From NCBI GenBank assembly GCA_030148725.1, contig JASBSU010000041.1, positions 62,001 through 126,000 of the forward strand: DNA of 64,000 bases, written 5' to 3'. This document shows positions 1-9,064 of the stretch, piece by piece (positions within the stretch are counted from its first letter, which is position 1; every line of letters starts with the position of its first letter). The notes beneath the pieces were generated by a model. It had not been told where the DNA came from. It searched no databases and saw nothing but the letters and a program-made list of their open reading frames with translations. Source of the stretch: Hyphomicrobium sp. GTDB lineage: Bacteria; Pseudomonadota; Alphaproteobacteria; Rhizobiales; Hyphomicrobiaceae. A program made the position numbers and the translations under genes.

Positions 1-1
1 G

Positions 2-247
2 GCGCCGGACATCGTGCGGGAGGCGCTGATCGCCAGTTCGGACGACCCCGATCGCACGGAAGGTCTGGTGTTCTCGCATCCGGTCAATCGCACGAGCGTC
101 AATGGCGTCACCGGAGCGCCGAGCGGCAGCAGTCTTGCCTCTGGGCAAGAGCTGTTCGGGTGGATGGTCGATGATCTCTCAGCGCTGGTCGAGCGCGGCA
201 AGCACGAAGAGCCGCCACTCCCGCATTCCTACTTTTCGCAGGTTTAG
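2..247 (+). CDS. Creatininase-family protein, C-terminal fragment
   Basis: Only the last ~81 residues are in the window; the frame is open from base 2. The visible part has the G-x-x-G-x-P...A-S-G-x-x-L-F pattern (VNGVTGAPSG then ASGQELF) that ends creatininase-type amidohydrolases, a metal-dependent family acting on creatinine and related amides. The catalytic region lies outside the window, so the assignment rests on the tail and on context. It is 30 bp upstream of the glutamine synthetase gene and on the same strand as the urea/guanidine operon, so it is probably co-transcribed. A hydrolase for a guanidino or cyclic amide compound would fit. Another amidohydrolase family cannot be excluded. 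Confidence 0.5.
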   Translation, partial: APDIVREALIASSDDPDRTEGLVFSHPVNRTSVNGVTGAPSGSSLASGQELFGWMVDDLSALVERGKHEEPPLPHSYFSQV

Positions 248-277
248 GCACAGGTAACACGACCTAAGAGAGGACGC

Positions 278-1639
278 ATGACGGCCAACGGTGACATCGC
301 GAAGCTTCAGAAAAGCCTCGAAGATAAGGGGATCAAGTATTGCATCGGCGCGTATGTCGACATTCACGGCGTCCCGAAGGGAAAGGTCGTTCCGATCGAT
401 CATCTCGAGCACATGGCGCACGGCTCGGAGCGTTACACGGGCTATGCGCTCGATGGTCTCGGGCAAGCGCCGCACGACGATGAGATCACGTCGATCCCCG
501 ACTTCGGCCATATCATCCAGCTGCCCTGGGAGCCGAAGGTTGCGTGGATCCCGGCGGATAACGAGTTTCAGGGCAAGCCGTATCCGCTCAACACCCGCGT
601 TGCGCTGAAGAAGGTGATGGCGGAGGCGGCTGAGATGGGCTTCGGCTTCAATCTCGGTGTCGAGTGCGAAATCTTCGTCTTGAAGAAGAACGCCGACGGC
701 TCGCTGTCGATCCCAAGTCCGGACGATAAGCTCGTGAAGCCCTGCTACGACCTTGCAGGGTTCATGGACAACTTCACCTGGCTCGATCAAATGGCGTCGG
801 CGATGAAGACGCTCGGATGGGATCTCTACTCATTCGACCATGAGGACGCGAACGGGCAATACGAGTTCGACTTTGCCTATTCTGACGCTCTGACGACTTG
901 CGATCGGGTGACGTTCTTCCGCTTCATGGCGAAGCACTACGCCAAGGAGCAGGGGCTGATCGCCACGATGATGCCGAAGCCCTTCGCCAACAAGACGGGT
1001 ACGGGTGCGCATTTCAATATGTCGCTCTCCGACCTGAAGACCGGCAAGAACGCTTTCGCGTGCGATCCGAAGGACGATCCGCGCGGGCTGGGGCTAACGG
1101 AAACGGGATATCACTTCATCGGTGGCATCCTGAAACACGGACGTGCGCTTTGCGCTGCGTTTGCGCCGACGGTCAACAGCTACAAGCGGCTCGTGCGCCA
1201 GGGCGGTATGGCGTACTTCTCGTGGGCGCCGGTGTTCAACTCCTATGGGTCGAACAATCGCACGAACTCGGTGCGTGTTCCGGCCGGGGGCGGACGTTGC
1301 GAGTCACGTAATGCGGACGGCGCCGTCAATCCATATCTGGCTGCAACACTCGCCCTTGCTGCCGGCCTCGATGGCGTGCGCAACAAGATCGATCCGGGGC
1401 AGCCCAACGAAGACAATCTCTACGCCATCGGTGAAGCCGAGCGGCGCGCGCGAGGGATCGAGTTCCTGCCGCAGACGCTGCAGGAAGCGGTCGAGGCGTT
1501 CGCTGCCGATCCGCTGATTGAAGAAACTCTCGGAAAAGAACTGCGCGATGAGTTCATTCTCTACAAGCGCAACGAATGGGAGGCTTACCACCTTGCAGTC
1601 AGCCCGTGGGAAATCGAGCGCTACACGCACCTCTTCTAA
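278..1639 (+). CDS. glnT: Type III glutamine synthetase (GlnT family)
   Basis: A 453-residue cytosolic glutamine synthetase-like enzyme, close to the usual ~435-450 for GlnT. It shows the N-terminal beta-grasp ([10 protein letters not shown]) and the catalytic-domain motifs: metal-binding VECE, a [13 protein letters not shown] stretch, the ammonia/glutamate-site motif [11 protein letters not shown] and the [12 protein letters not shown] segment. The family ligates ammonia or an amine to glutamate with ATP. GlnT members include gamma-glutamylamide synthetases such as GmaS, so an amine substrate is possible. ATG is preceded by GAGAGGA. It sits in an operon that releases ammonia from urea/guanidine-type compounds, so assimilation of that ammonia is the simplest role. 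Confidence 0.9.
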   Translation: MTANGDIAKLQKSLEDKGIKYCIGAYVDIHGVPKGKVVPIDHLEHMAHGSERYTGYALDGLGQAPHDDEITSIPDFGHIIQLPWEPKVAWIPADNEFQGKPYPLNTRVALKKVMAEAAEMGFGFNLGVECEIFVLKKNADGSLSIPSPDDKLVKPCYDLAGFMDNFTWLDQMASAMKTLGWDLYSFDHEDANGQYEFDFAYSDALTTCDRVTFFRFMAKHYAKEQGLIATMMPKPFANKTGTGAHFNMSLSDLKTGKNAFACDPKDDPRGLGLTETGYHFIGGILKHGRALCAAFAPTVNSYKRLVRQGGMAYFSWAPVFNSYGSNNRTNSVRVPAGGGRCESRNADGAVNPYLAATLALAAGLDGVRNKIDPGQPNEDNLYAIGEAERRARGIEFLPQTLQEAVEAFAADPLIEETLGKELRDEFILYKRNEWEAYHLAVSPWEIERYTHLF

Positions 1640-1655
1640 GGTGGCGGAGAAAGAC

Positions 1656-2123
1656 ATGCTGGGTACCGCGCCCGAGTCGCGTTTCGTCAGCCGCATCAGC
1701 ATCTCTCTCCCGGAGAGGCTGCTGACGGAGCTCGACTCTATGGTTGGCGATCGCGGCTTTCAGAGCCGGTCGCAGGCCATCAACGACATGCTGCACAAGT
1801 CGTTGATCGAGCACCGGCGCGAGCATGGCGAGGGCGTGATGGTGGGTACCATCACACTCTACTACAAGAACGCAACGCCCGGCTTGCAGAAGAAGCTGGC
1901 GGATTTGCAGGCGGTGCACATCGACGAGGTCATCAGCTCGCTGCACATCCATCTCGCGAACAACGAGACGATGGAGGTCATCCTCGTGCAGGGGCCAGCA
2001 CAAAAGCTGCAGGACATCGCCGACGAGATGATCACGCGTCGCGGTGTCATCTCCGGGAAGATGCAGCTTATCGCGGCGCTCATTCCGCAGCTTCACCCGT
2101 TTCCAGCTGCCAGTAAGGCGTAA
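1656..2123 (+). CDS. NikR-like ribbon-helix-helix regulator with altered metal site
   Basis: 155 residues. Residues 8-50 are a CopG/Arc-type ribbon-helix-helix (RISISLPERLL, then SRSQAIND) and residues 60-150 are a NikR-type ACT-like ligand domain. An ungapped comparison with E. coli NikR puts His97 and His99 (LHIH) on ligands H87 and H89. The other two ligand positions carry Ala86 (for H76) and Thr105 (for C95). A His is present at 88, two residues away from H76. Family members are tetrameric metal-responsive repressors. This one probably senses something else or a different ion, and probably controls the surrounding operon. ATG 1656 is preferred; an in-frame GTG lies at 1641. It is 16 bp after glnT and 6 bp before the next gene. 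Confidence 0.8.
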   Translation: MLGTAPESRFVSRISISLPERLLTELDSMVGDRGFQSRSQAINDMLHKSLIEHRREHGEGVMVGTITLYYKNATPGLQKKLADLQAVHIDEVISSLHIHLANNETMEVILVQGPAQKLQDIADEMITRRGVISGKMQLIAALIPQLHPFPAASKA

Positions 2124-2129
2124 CGAGAC

Positions 2130-2951
2130 ATGCTGACACTGTCGGACATGCCTGGAATGTGGAGACGGTCGCTGATCGTGATGCCGGATGGCACGCGCGA
2201 TACGACGACGTGGGTCGGGTGGCTGCAAGGGCCAACGCTGTTCGTCGATCTGCGTCAGCCTCAGGGGCGCCCAAGCTTCGAAGGCGTGCGCGCTCTTGGC
2301 GATCTCACAGGCCGGCAGGTCGCGTGGCTCGCCGAGCAGGAAGGGTTTGCCGGTCGCCTCGAGCAGGATGGGGCGTTCTTCGTGTGGCAGAGGCTCATGG
2401 ATTTTCAGCCGCCATCGCCCACCGCCGATAGCGGACGCCTCTATGTCGACGGCGATATGGTCGTGGAAGAGGGGCGGTATTCCCCGTACGTCGAGCATTG
2501 GCATCGCGACGAGGAAGGCGCGCAGCCGTTTGCGGGGCTGCGTCTGCTCGATCGAGCGAGCGGCGCTGAAGGGTTTCTGGTCCGCGTCGGCTCGGTATTC
2601 ATGTTCGCGCGCGCGGCCATCAACAGATCCATGCCGCAGGGGGCAAGGCTGGCGGCCTGCATCGGGTTTGCCGCATCGCTCGAGGAGGCACGTTCTCTCG
2701 TCGATTGCGAGATCTCCTTCGGCCGCGTCTCTGCATCGGGCTGGATCATCGAGCGTTCGAGCTTGCCCTATCGGGAAGGCGCTCGGCTCGATCCGCAGAT
2801 CAGCCGGAGCGAACAGTGCTGCAAGACGGAAGACATCTCCGGCGATGGCAGCGCGATGCTGCGGAGATGGGACATCATAGAGCTGGAAGGCGATGCGTCC
2901 GCGCTGGGTGAATCGCTTTGGTTCGCCAGTGAAGCAGTTGCACACGACTAG
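2130..2951 (+). CDS. Conserved-looking hypothetical protein of the nitrogen operon
   Basis: 273 residues, no family recognised. No signal peptide or membrane segment is evident. It is rich in aromatic residues and alternates short hydrophobic strands (LFVDLRQP, GFLVRVGSVFMFA), suggesting a beta-rich, possibly calycin-like soluble fold. A YVEHWHRDEEG segment near residue 127 has several potential ligand residues, and there is a CC pair near 230. It starts 6 bp after the NikR-like gene and ends 17 bp before the dioxygenase gene, so it belongs to the operon. A substrate-handling or accessory role is inferred from position only. Confidence 0.75.
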   Translation: MLTLSDMPGMWRRSLIVMPDGTRDTTTWVGWLQGPTLFVDLRQPQGRPSFEGVRALGDLTGRQVAWLAEQEGFAGRLEQDGAFFVWQRLMDFQPPSPTADSGRLYVDGDMVVEEGRYSPYVEHWHRDEEGAQPFAGLRLLDRASGAEGFLVRVGSVFMFARAAINRSMPQGARLAACIGFAASLEEARSLVDCEISFGRVSASGWIIERSSLPYREGARLDPQISRSEQCCKTEDISGDGSAMLRRWDIIELEGDASALGESLWFASEAVAHD

Positions 2952-2968
2952 CATTCAGAGAGGTTTCG

Positions 2969-4012
2969 ATGCAGGCTCCATCTCGCGACTTTTCCGATAT
3001 TCCCGTCATCGACATCTCGGCGCTGAGCGGTGCCGATGCGGCTGCGCAGGCGCGGGTGGCTGACGAACTCGGGCGGGCAGCGCGGGACGTCGGCTTCCTC
3101 TACGTCACCGGAACCGGCATAGACGAGGCGCTCTTCGAGGAGCTTTTGAAGCAGACGAAGCGCTTCTTTGCGCTGCCGTTCGAGAAGAAGATGGACGTCT
3201 ATATCGGCCGGTCCCGCAACCATCGCGGCTATGTCCCGGAGGGCGAGGAGGTTTTCTACAGCGGTTCGAAGGACAAGAAGGAAGCCTTCGACATGTCCAT
3301 CGATCTGCCAAGCGATGATCCAGAATATCTCGCGGGCAATCCGATGCTCGGACCGAACCAGTGGCCGGATCTTCCGGGCTTCAAGGAGGCGGCGAATGCC
3401 TATTACACGGCGGTGTTCAACCTTGGGCGAACCCTGATCCGCGGCTTTGCCATGGCGCTCGGTGAGGCGCCGGACTACTTCGACAGCTACATCACAAAAC
3501 CGCCGAGCCAGCTGCGGCTGATCCACTATCCATTCGATCCCGACGCCAAGGACGCGATGGGGATCGGCGCCCATACCGATTATGAGATCTTCACGCTGTT
3601 GCGTGCGACCTCGGCGGGTCTGGAAGTGCTGAATGGCGCCGGCGAGTGGATCGAGGCGCCGCCCAAGCCCGGCGCCTATGTCGTCAACGTTGGCGACATG
3701 CTGGAGCTATGGACCAACGGGCAGTTCGTGGCGACGAGCCACCGCGTGCGGAAGGTGAAGGAGGAGCGTTACTCCTTCCCGCTGTTCTTCACGGTCGACT
3801 ACGACACGGTCGTCGAGCCGATGCCGCGCTTCGTGACCGATGATACGCCGGCTCGGCCGGGTGTGAAATCAGGCGAGCATCTCTACGCGCAAACGCTGCA
3901 GAGCTTCACGTATCAGAAGGAGCGGCTGGCACGCGGAGAAATCACCATGCCGGACTCCGCCGCGCCGCTGTCCTCATTCGGTCAAGAGGCGCTGCAGCGC
4001 CAGGCGCCCTGA
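2969..4012 (+). CDS. Isopenicillin N synthase-like 2-oxoglutarate/Fe(II) dioxygenase
   Basis: 347 residues, typical for this family. The N-terminal DIOX_N part (IPVIDISAL, then VGFLYVTGTGI) is followed by the 2OG-FeII oxygenase jelly roll. The iron triad is visible as His202-x-Asp204 (GAHTDYE) and His258 (ATSHRV), and Arg267-Tyr-Ser supplies the co-substrate site. Such enzymes hydroxylate small molecules using O2 and usually 2-oxoglutarate. Placement just before the DUF1989 pair and the carboxylase suggests it feeds the pathway. One possibility is hydroxylating an alkyl-guanidine or arginine-like compound so that free guanidine is released; this is inference. Weak RBS (AGAGAGG) before ATG. 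Confidence 0.85.
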   Translation: MQAPSRDFSDIPVIDISALSGADAAAQARVADELGRAARDVGFLYVTGTGIDEALFEELLKQTKRFFALPFEKKMDVYIGRSRNHRGYVPEGEEVFYSGSKDKKEAFDMSIDLPSDDPEYLAGNPMLGPNQWPDLPGFKEAANAYYTAVFNLGRTLIRGFAMALGEAPDYFDSYITKPPSQLRLIHYPFDPDAKDAMGIGAHTDYEIFTLLRATSAGLEVLNGAGEWIEAPPKPGAYVVNVGDMLELWTNGQFVATSHRVRKVKEERYSFPLFFTVDYDTVVEPMPRFVTDDTPARPGVKSGEHLYAQTLQSFTYQKERLARGEITMPDSAAPLSSFGQEALQRQAP

Positions 4013-4046
4013 CATCTTCAAAAACAACAACAGAAGCGGGATTGAT

Positions 4047-4769
4047 ATGACGGAACCCGTCTACAAGGACACGCTGCCGGGAGGCAAGCACTGGTCACTG
4101 CTCATGCGGCGCGGCACGACGCTGACGCTGGTCGATATTGAAGGTGGGGCCAACGTCGGGATGCTGTTCTACAACCCGGCCAATCCGCTCGAACGCTACA
4201 ATGCGCCGGACACGCTCAAGTGCCAGCACACGTTCAAGCTGACGCGCGGGCATTGCCTCTACTCGGACATGGGGCGGATCTTCTGTTCCATCATCGAGGA
4301 TACGCACGGGTGGCACGACACCGTGTGTGGAAGCTCGACGAAGGCGAAGGTTGCCGAACGCTGGGGTGACGTGAGCTACCAGGCGGCGCGAAACGACTGG
4401 CAGCAGAACGGACACGACAGCTTTCTGGTGGAGGCCGCGAAGTATGGTCTGGGGCGCCGCGACCTCGCCGCAAACGTGAATTGGTTCAGCAAGGTCGCGG
4501 TCGCCGACGACGGCGCCATCAGCCTCGATCCTGGCGCGTCGCGCGCCGGGGCAAAGGTCGTGCTGCGGTTCGAGATGGACACCCTCGTGCTCTTGCACAC
4601 GTGCCCACACCCGCTCGACACGTCTGCCCACTATCCGCGCAAGCCGGTGACGTTCGAGATCGGAGTCGCCGGGCCGGTATCTGCCGACGACTATTGCCGG
4701 AACTCGGCGCCGGAGAATGCGCGAGGGTTCGAGAACAATCGCATTTTCCACGCCGGCTGCTGCTCGTGA
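4047..4769 (+). CDS. DUF1989 protein UAAP1 (urea amidolyase-associated; probable carboxyguanidine deiminase subunit)
   Basis: 240 residues of the DUF1989 family. The hallmark [16 protein letters not shown] near residue 28 is the family's EGN-type core, followed by conserved GWHDTVCG, which carries likely metal ligands His and Cys, and the [11 protein letters not shown] block. It is the first of a pair with the gene 14 bp downstream. In recent work DUF1989 pairs next to guanidine carboxylase form a heteromeric carboxyguanidine deiminase that gives allophanate. Older annotation calls them urea amidolyase-associated proteins 1 and 2. Its location directly before UAAP2, the carboxylase and allophanate hydrolase fits that role. 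Substrate choice (guanidine or urea) cannot be settled from this gene alone. Confidence 0.88.
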   Translation: MTEPVYKDTLPGGKHWSLLMRRGTTLTLVDIEGGANVGMLFYNPANPLERYNAPDTLKCQHTFKLTRGHCLYSDMGRIFCSIIEDTHGWHDTVCGSSTKAKVAERWGDVSYQAARNDWQQNGHDSFLVEAAKYGLGRRDLAANVNWFSKVAVADDGAISLDPGASRAGAKVVLRFEMDTLVLLHTCPHPLDTSAHYPRKPVTFEIGVAGPVSADDYCRNSAPENARGFENNRIFHAGCCS

Positions 4770-4783
4770 AGGAGTGTGGGACA

Positions 4784-5431
4784 ATGCTCAAAGACAGCAC
4801 GCTTGATCCTGCAGCGGCGCGCTTACGCAAGGTCGTTCCGGCGGGGGCGTATTTTCTCGACGTCGTAAAGGCGGGGGAGACGGTTCGCATCGTCGACGTT
4901 GAAGGCAACCAGGCGGCAGACACCCTCTTTTTCAATGCGGATGATCCGCATGAGCGCTACTCGGCCATCGATACGATCCGAGAGCAGGGGAACGTCTACA
5001 TCAGCGTCGGGACGACGATCCTGTCGGATAGCTGCCGCCCGATGCTGAAGGTGACTGCGGACACTGTTGGACATCACGATACGCTGGGCGGCGCCTGCGC
5101 GACCGAGAGCAACACGGTGCGGTATGCGCTCGAGAAGAAGACGATGCACGCGTGCCGCGATTCTTATCTGCTGGCCGTCGCGGAGAACGAGCACTTCGGT
5201 CTGTCGAAGCGGGATATTGGGCACAACATCAACTTCTTCATGAACGTGCCGATTACGCCGGACGGGGGGCTCACATTCGCCGACGGTGTCTCAGGGCCCG
5301 GCAAGTACGTGGAGATGGAAGCGCTGATGAGCGTCATCGTGCTGATCTCCAATTGCCCGCAGCTAAACAATCCCTGCAACGCATACAACCCAACGCCGAT
5401 CGAAGTGCTGATCTGGGGCGAGCGGAGCTGA
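4784..5431 (+). CDS. DUF1989 protein UAAP2 (partner of UAAP1)
   Basis: 215 residues starting at ATG 4784, after a GAAGGAG-type RBS. Family signatures: [14 protein letters not shown] near residue 41, [10 protein letters not shown] with likely His/Cys metal ligands near residue 98, the [13 protein letters not shown] block and a final [18 protein letters not shown]. It is paralogous to UAAP1 upstream, and together they would form the DUF1989 heteromer. Its stop is 3 bp before the carboxylase start, indicating translational linkage. The reaction expected for the family in this context is deimination of carboxyguanidine to allophanate and ammonia. An uncharacterised role beside urea carboxylase is the alternative. 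Confidence 0.88.
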   Translation: MLKDSTLDPAAARLRKVVPAGAYFLDVVKAGETVRIVDVEGNQAADTLFFNADDPHERYSAIDTIREQGNVYISVGTTILSDSCRPMLKVTADTVGHHDTLGGACATESNTVRYALEKKTMHACRDSYLLAVAENEHFGLSKRDIGHNINFFMNVPITPDGGLTFADGVSGPGKYVEMEALMSVIVLISNCPQLNNPCNAYNPTPIEVLIWGERS

Positions 5432-5434
5432 CGA

Positions 5435-8400
5435 ATGTTTTCCAAGGTCCTCATCGCCAATCGCGGCGCCATCGCGACCCGCATCATTCGGACGCTCGAT
5501 CGCATGGGTGTCGACAGCGTCGCGGTCTATTCGGAGGCTGACCGGCATGCGGCGCACGTTCTCGCGGCGAGCCAATCGGTGTGTATCGGTCCGGCGCCGG
5601 CAGCGCAGAGCTATCTTCGTGCCGACGCGATCTTGGAGGCAGCCCGCGCGACGGGTGCGCAGGCGATCCACCCGGGCTATGGCTTTCTGTCCGAGAACCC
5701 GGATTTTGCTGAGGCTTGTGCGGCTGCGGGTGTCCGCTTCATCGGGCCGCGACCCGACCAGATGCGCGCGTTCGGGCTGAAGCATCAGGCGCGTGAGTTG
5801 GCGCTCGAGGCGGGCGTGCCGCTGGCGCCGGGATCAGGGTTGCTCGACGACGTAGCCGCCGCCACGGCCGAGGCCGAGCGGATCGGCTACCCGGTCATGC
5901 TCAAGAGCACTGCTGGTGGCGGTGGCATCGGATTGCAGCTCGTCTCGACGGCCGCGGATCTGGCTCCAACATTCGAGCGGGTGGAGCGACTGGCTCGCAA
6001 CAATTTCAAAGACGGCGGCATCTTCCTCGAAAAGTACGTCGCGCGCGGTCGGCACATCGAGGTGCAGATCTTCGGCGACGGAAAAGGTCATGTGCTGGCG
6101 CTCGGCGAGCGTGATTGCTCGGCGCAACGGCGCAACCAGAAGGTGATCGAAGAGACGCCGGCGCCCGGCTTGTCAGAGCCGGCGCGGCAAGAACTTTGGT
6201 CGACGGCCGTTCGGCTCGGTCAATCGGTCAACTACGAAAGCGCCGGCACGGTCGAGTTCCTGTACGACAGCGACACCGGGGCGTTCTATTTCCTCGAGGT
6301 CAATACGCGGCTTCAGGTCGAGCACGGCGTGACGGAAGAGGTGCTCGGCGTCGATCTCGTCGAGTGGATGGTGCGGCAGGCGGCAGGCGAAATGGCGTTG
6401 CCGACGCAGGCGGAGATCAGGCCGCGCGGGGCGTCGATTCAGGTGCGCTTGTATGCGGAAGACCCGTGGCAGGATTTTCGCCCGAGCTCAGGTCTTTTGA
6501 CGCACGTTGCCTGGCCGGCGGAAACGCGCGTCGAGACATGGGTCAAGAGCGGTAGCGACGTGACGCCGTTCTACGATCCGATGATTGCGAAGATCATCAC
6601 CAAGGGCGCGGATCGGCCGGAAGCGCTTGCCAAGTTGCAGCAGGCGCTGGGTGAGACCGAAATCGGTGGGATCGAAACCAACCTCGATTATCTGCGTGCG
6701 CTCGCGGCCTCTGACGTACTGGCGCGTGGCGCGGTGCTGACACGGACGCTCGCGGAGTTCGAGTATCAGCCGAACACGATCGACGTCCTCGTGCCGGGTA
6801 CGCAGACGACGGTACAGGATTGGCCCGGGCGCGTCGGCTACTGGGCCGTTGGTGTCCCTCCGTCCGGCCCGATGGATGATCTGTCGTTCAGGCTGGCAAA
6901 CCGCATCGTCGGCAATGATCCTGGCGCAGCGGGGCTGGAGATTACTCTCTCGGGGCCGACGCTCAGATTCAACACCGACGCAGTCGTTTGCATCGCTGGC
7001 GCCGAGGCGTCGGCAACGATCGATGGGCGTGCGGTCGCCTACTATGCGCCGATTGCGATAAGTGCGGGCGAGACGCTGAGCGTCGGTACGGCGCAGTCAT
7101 CTGGCGCGCGCATCTACGTTGCGGTGCGCGGCGGCATCGCGGTGCCGGATTACCTTGGCAGCGCGTCGACGTTCACGCTCGGGCGTTTCGGCGGGCATGG
7201 TGGCCGCGCATTGCGCGCCGGCGATGTTCTGCATCTTGGCGATGCAGGAGCCGCTCCGGCAAAGCCGGCAGCGGGACCTTTGTCTGCGCAGATCGTTCCT
7301 CAAATCGGGCGTGAGTGGGAGATCGGCGTCCTATACGGGCCACATGGCGCTCCGGACTTTTTCACCGATGATGACATCAAGACGTTCTTCGCCACCGCGT
7401 GGGAGGTTCACTACAACTCGAACCGGACCGGTGTGCGTCTCATCGGGCCGAAGCCGCAGTGGGCGCGCACCGATGGCGGCGAAGCGGGTCTTCATCCTTC
7501 GAACATTCACGACAATGCATACGCTATAGGCGCGGTGGACTTCACCGGCGACATGCCGGTCGTCCTGGGACCGGACGGCCCTTCGCTCGGCGGGTTCGTT
7601 TGCCCGGTGACGATCGTTGCCGCTGAGCTTTGGAAGATGGGGCAACTCCGTTCCGGCGACAAAGTGCGCTTCAAGCGGCTCAGCCCGGCCGATGCCAGCG
7701 CGCTGGAGGCGCGGCAGCTGGCTGAGATCGAAGCGCTTGCACCGATCCCGTCAGTTGCTGCACCGAACGGCGGCATGCTTGGCGCTGACGATTGCATCGT
7801 CGGAGCGCGCGCAGCCAGCGGCGCGCGGCCGCGTGTGCTCTATCGACGTGCGGGCGACAAGTATCTACTGATCGAGTACGGCCCGATTGCGCTCGACCTG
7901 GAGCTGCGGTTCCGCGTTCACGTGCTGATGACGGCCCTGGAAGAACTGAAGCTCGCGGGAATCCTGGATCTGACGCCGGGTATCCGCTCGCTGCAGGTTC
8001 ACTACGACAGCCGTGCGCTCCCGATCGCAAAGCTGCTCGCGGAGCTGTCGCGCATCGAAGACGGCATGGGCGACATCGACGCGATGGAAGTGCCATCGCG
8101 CGTCGTCAATCTGCCGTTGTCATGGGACGATGCGGCGACGCAGCTCGCCATCGAGAAATACATGCAGTCGGTGCGCTCCGATGCACCGTGGTGTCCATCC
8201 AACATCCAGTTCATCCGCCGCATCAATGGGCTCCAAAGCATCGAGGAGGTGAAACAGATCGTCTTCGACGCGAGCTATCTCGTGCTCGGTCTCGGTGACG
8301 TCTATCTCGGGGCGCCCGTGGCGACGCCGGTCGATCCGCGGCATCGGCTGGTGACGACGAAATACAACCCGGCGCGCACGTGGACGCCGGAAAACGCCGT

Positions 8401-9064
8401 CGGCATCGGCGGCGCGTACATGTGCATCTACGGGATGGAGGGGCCGGGCGGTTATCAGTTCGTCGGGCGCACGTGCCAAGTGTGGAACACGTACAACAAG
8501 ACGAGTGAGTTCAAGCAGGGCAAGCCGTGGCTGCTACGCTTCTTCGACCAGATCCGGTTCTACCCCGTTCCGGCTGAGGAGTTGCTGGCTTTCCGCGATG
8601 GCTTCCTCGATGGGCGGGTGTCACTCGACATCACGCCGACGTCGTTCAAGCTGAAGGACTACAGAGCATTCCTGGCGGCGAACGCTGACGATATCGGTGC
8701 CTTCAAGTCCAATCAGCAGCACGCCTTCGAGGCCGAACGCGCGCGGTGGCAATCAAGCGATCAATCGGGAGCAGCGGTGGATGCGGGGGCGCCGCCGGAT
8801 CTTGGCGACGACGTTCTTGCGCCTGGCATGACCGCAGTGCCGAGCCCGGTGCCTGGAAGCGTCTGGAAGCTCGCGGTTGCGGCTGGCGCGAAGGTTTCGG
8901 CAGGGGATGTGCTGGTGGTGGTCGAGTCCATGAAGATGGAAATGGCGGTTGCCGCGGATCGCGACGGCATAGTTCACCAGGTGCGCTGTGCCGAAGGGCG
9001 CGCGGTGGCGCTGGGCCAGACGCTGATCGTGCTTGCGGAGCCGACGAAGGAAGCAGCGCTATGA
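5435..9064 (+). CDS. Biotin-dependent urea (or guanidine) carboxylase
   Basis: 1209 residues, the full length of bacterial urea carboxylase. Order: biotin carboxylase (1-~445, with GGGGIGLQ ATP-grasp loop and EVNTRLQVEH), KipA-like then KipI-like halves of the carboxyltransferase (about 455-1090), and a biotinyl domain ending in ESMKMEM with the biotinylated Lys at 1167. It adds carboxyl from bicarbonate to urea or guanidine using ATP. Urea gives allophanate directly, while guanidine gives carboxyguanidine needing the UAAP pair. Many enzymes annotated as urea carboxylase prefer guanidine, and the UAAP genes favour that here. The stop overlaps the allophanate hydrolase start (ATGA). Confidence 0.93.
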   Translation: MFSKVLIANRGAIATRIIRTLDRMGVDSVAVYSEADRHAAHVLAASQSVCIGPAPAAQSYLRADAILEAARATGAQAIHPGYGFLSENPDFAEACAAAGVRFIGPRPDQMRAFGLKHQARELALEAGVPLAPGSGLLDDVAAATAEAERIGYPVMLKSTAGGGGIGLQLVSTAADLAPTFERVERLARNNFKDGGIFLEKYVARGRHIEVQIFGDGKGHVLALGERDCSAQRRNQKVIEETPAPGLSEPARQELWSTAVRLGQSVNYESAGTVEFLYDSDTGAFYFLEVNTRLQVEHGVTEEVLGVDLVEWMVRQAAGEMALPTQAEIRPRGASIQVRLYAEDPWQDFRPSSGLLTHVAWPAETRVETWVKSGSDVTPFYDPMIAKIITKGADRPEALAKLQQALGETEIGGIETNLDYLRALAASDVLARGAVLTRTLAEFEYQPNTIDVLVPGTQTTVQDWPGRVGYWAVGVPPSGPMDDLSFRLANRIVGNDPGAAGLEITLSGPTLRFNTDAVVCIAGAEASATIDGRAVAYYAPIAISAGETLSVGTAQSSGARIYVAVRGGIAVPDYLGSASTFTLGRFGGHGGRALRAGDVLHLGDAGAAPAKPAAGPLSAQIVPQIGREWEIGVLYGPHGAPDFFTDDDIKTFFATAWEVHYNSNRTGVRLIGPKPQWARTDGGEAGLHPSNIHDNAYAIGAVDFTGDMPVVLGPDGPSLGGFVCPVTIVAAELWKMGQLRSGDKVRFKRLSPADASALEARQLAEIEALAPIPSVAAPNGGMLGADDCIVGARAASGARPRVLYRRAGDKYLLIEYGPIALDLELRFRVHVLMTALEELKLAGILDLTPGIRSLQVHYDSRALPIAKLLAELSRIEDGMGDIDAMEVPSRVVNLPLSWDDAATQLAIEKYMQSVRSDAPWCPSNIQFIRRINGLQSIEEVKQIVFDASYLVLGLGDVYLGAPVATPVDPRHRLVTTKYNPARTWTPENAVGIGGAYMCIYGMEGPGGYQFVGRTCQVWNTYNKTSEFKQGKPWLLRFFDQIRFYPVPAEELLAFRDGFLDGRVSLDITPTSFKLKDYRAFLAANADDIGAFKSNQQHAFEAERARWQSSDQSGAAVDAGAPPDLGDDVLAPGMTAVPSPVPGSVWKLAVAAGAKVSAGDVLVVVESMKMEMAVAADRDGIVHQVRCAEGRAVALGQTLIVLAEPTKEAAL

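Noticed and set aside
1599-2954. 451-codon minus-strand open frame over the NikR-like gene
   Set aside because: Antisense to two coding genes with good start sites and composition typical of a shadow frame.
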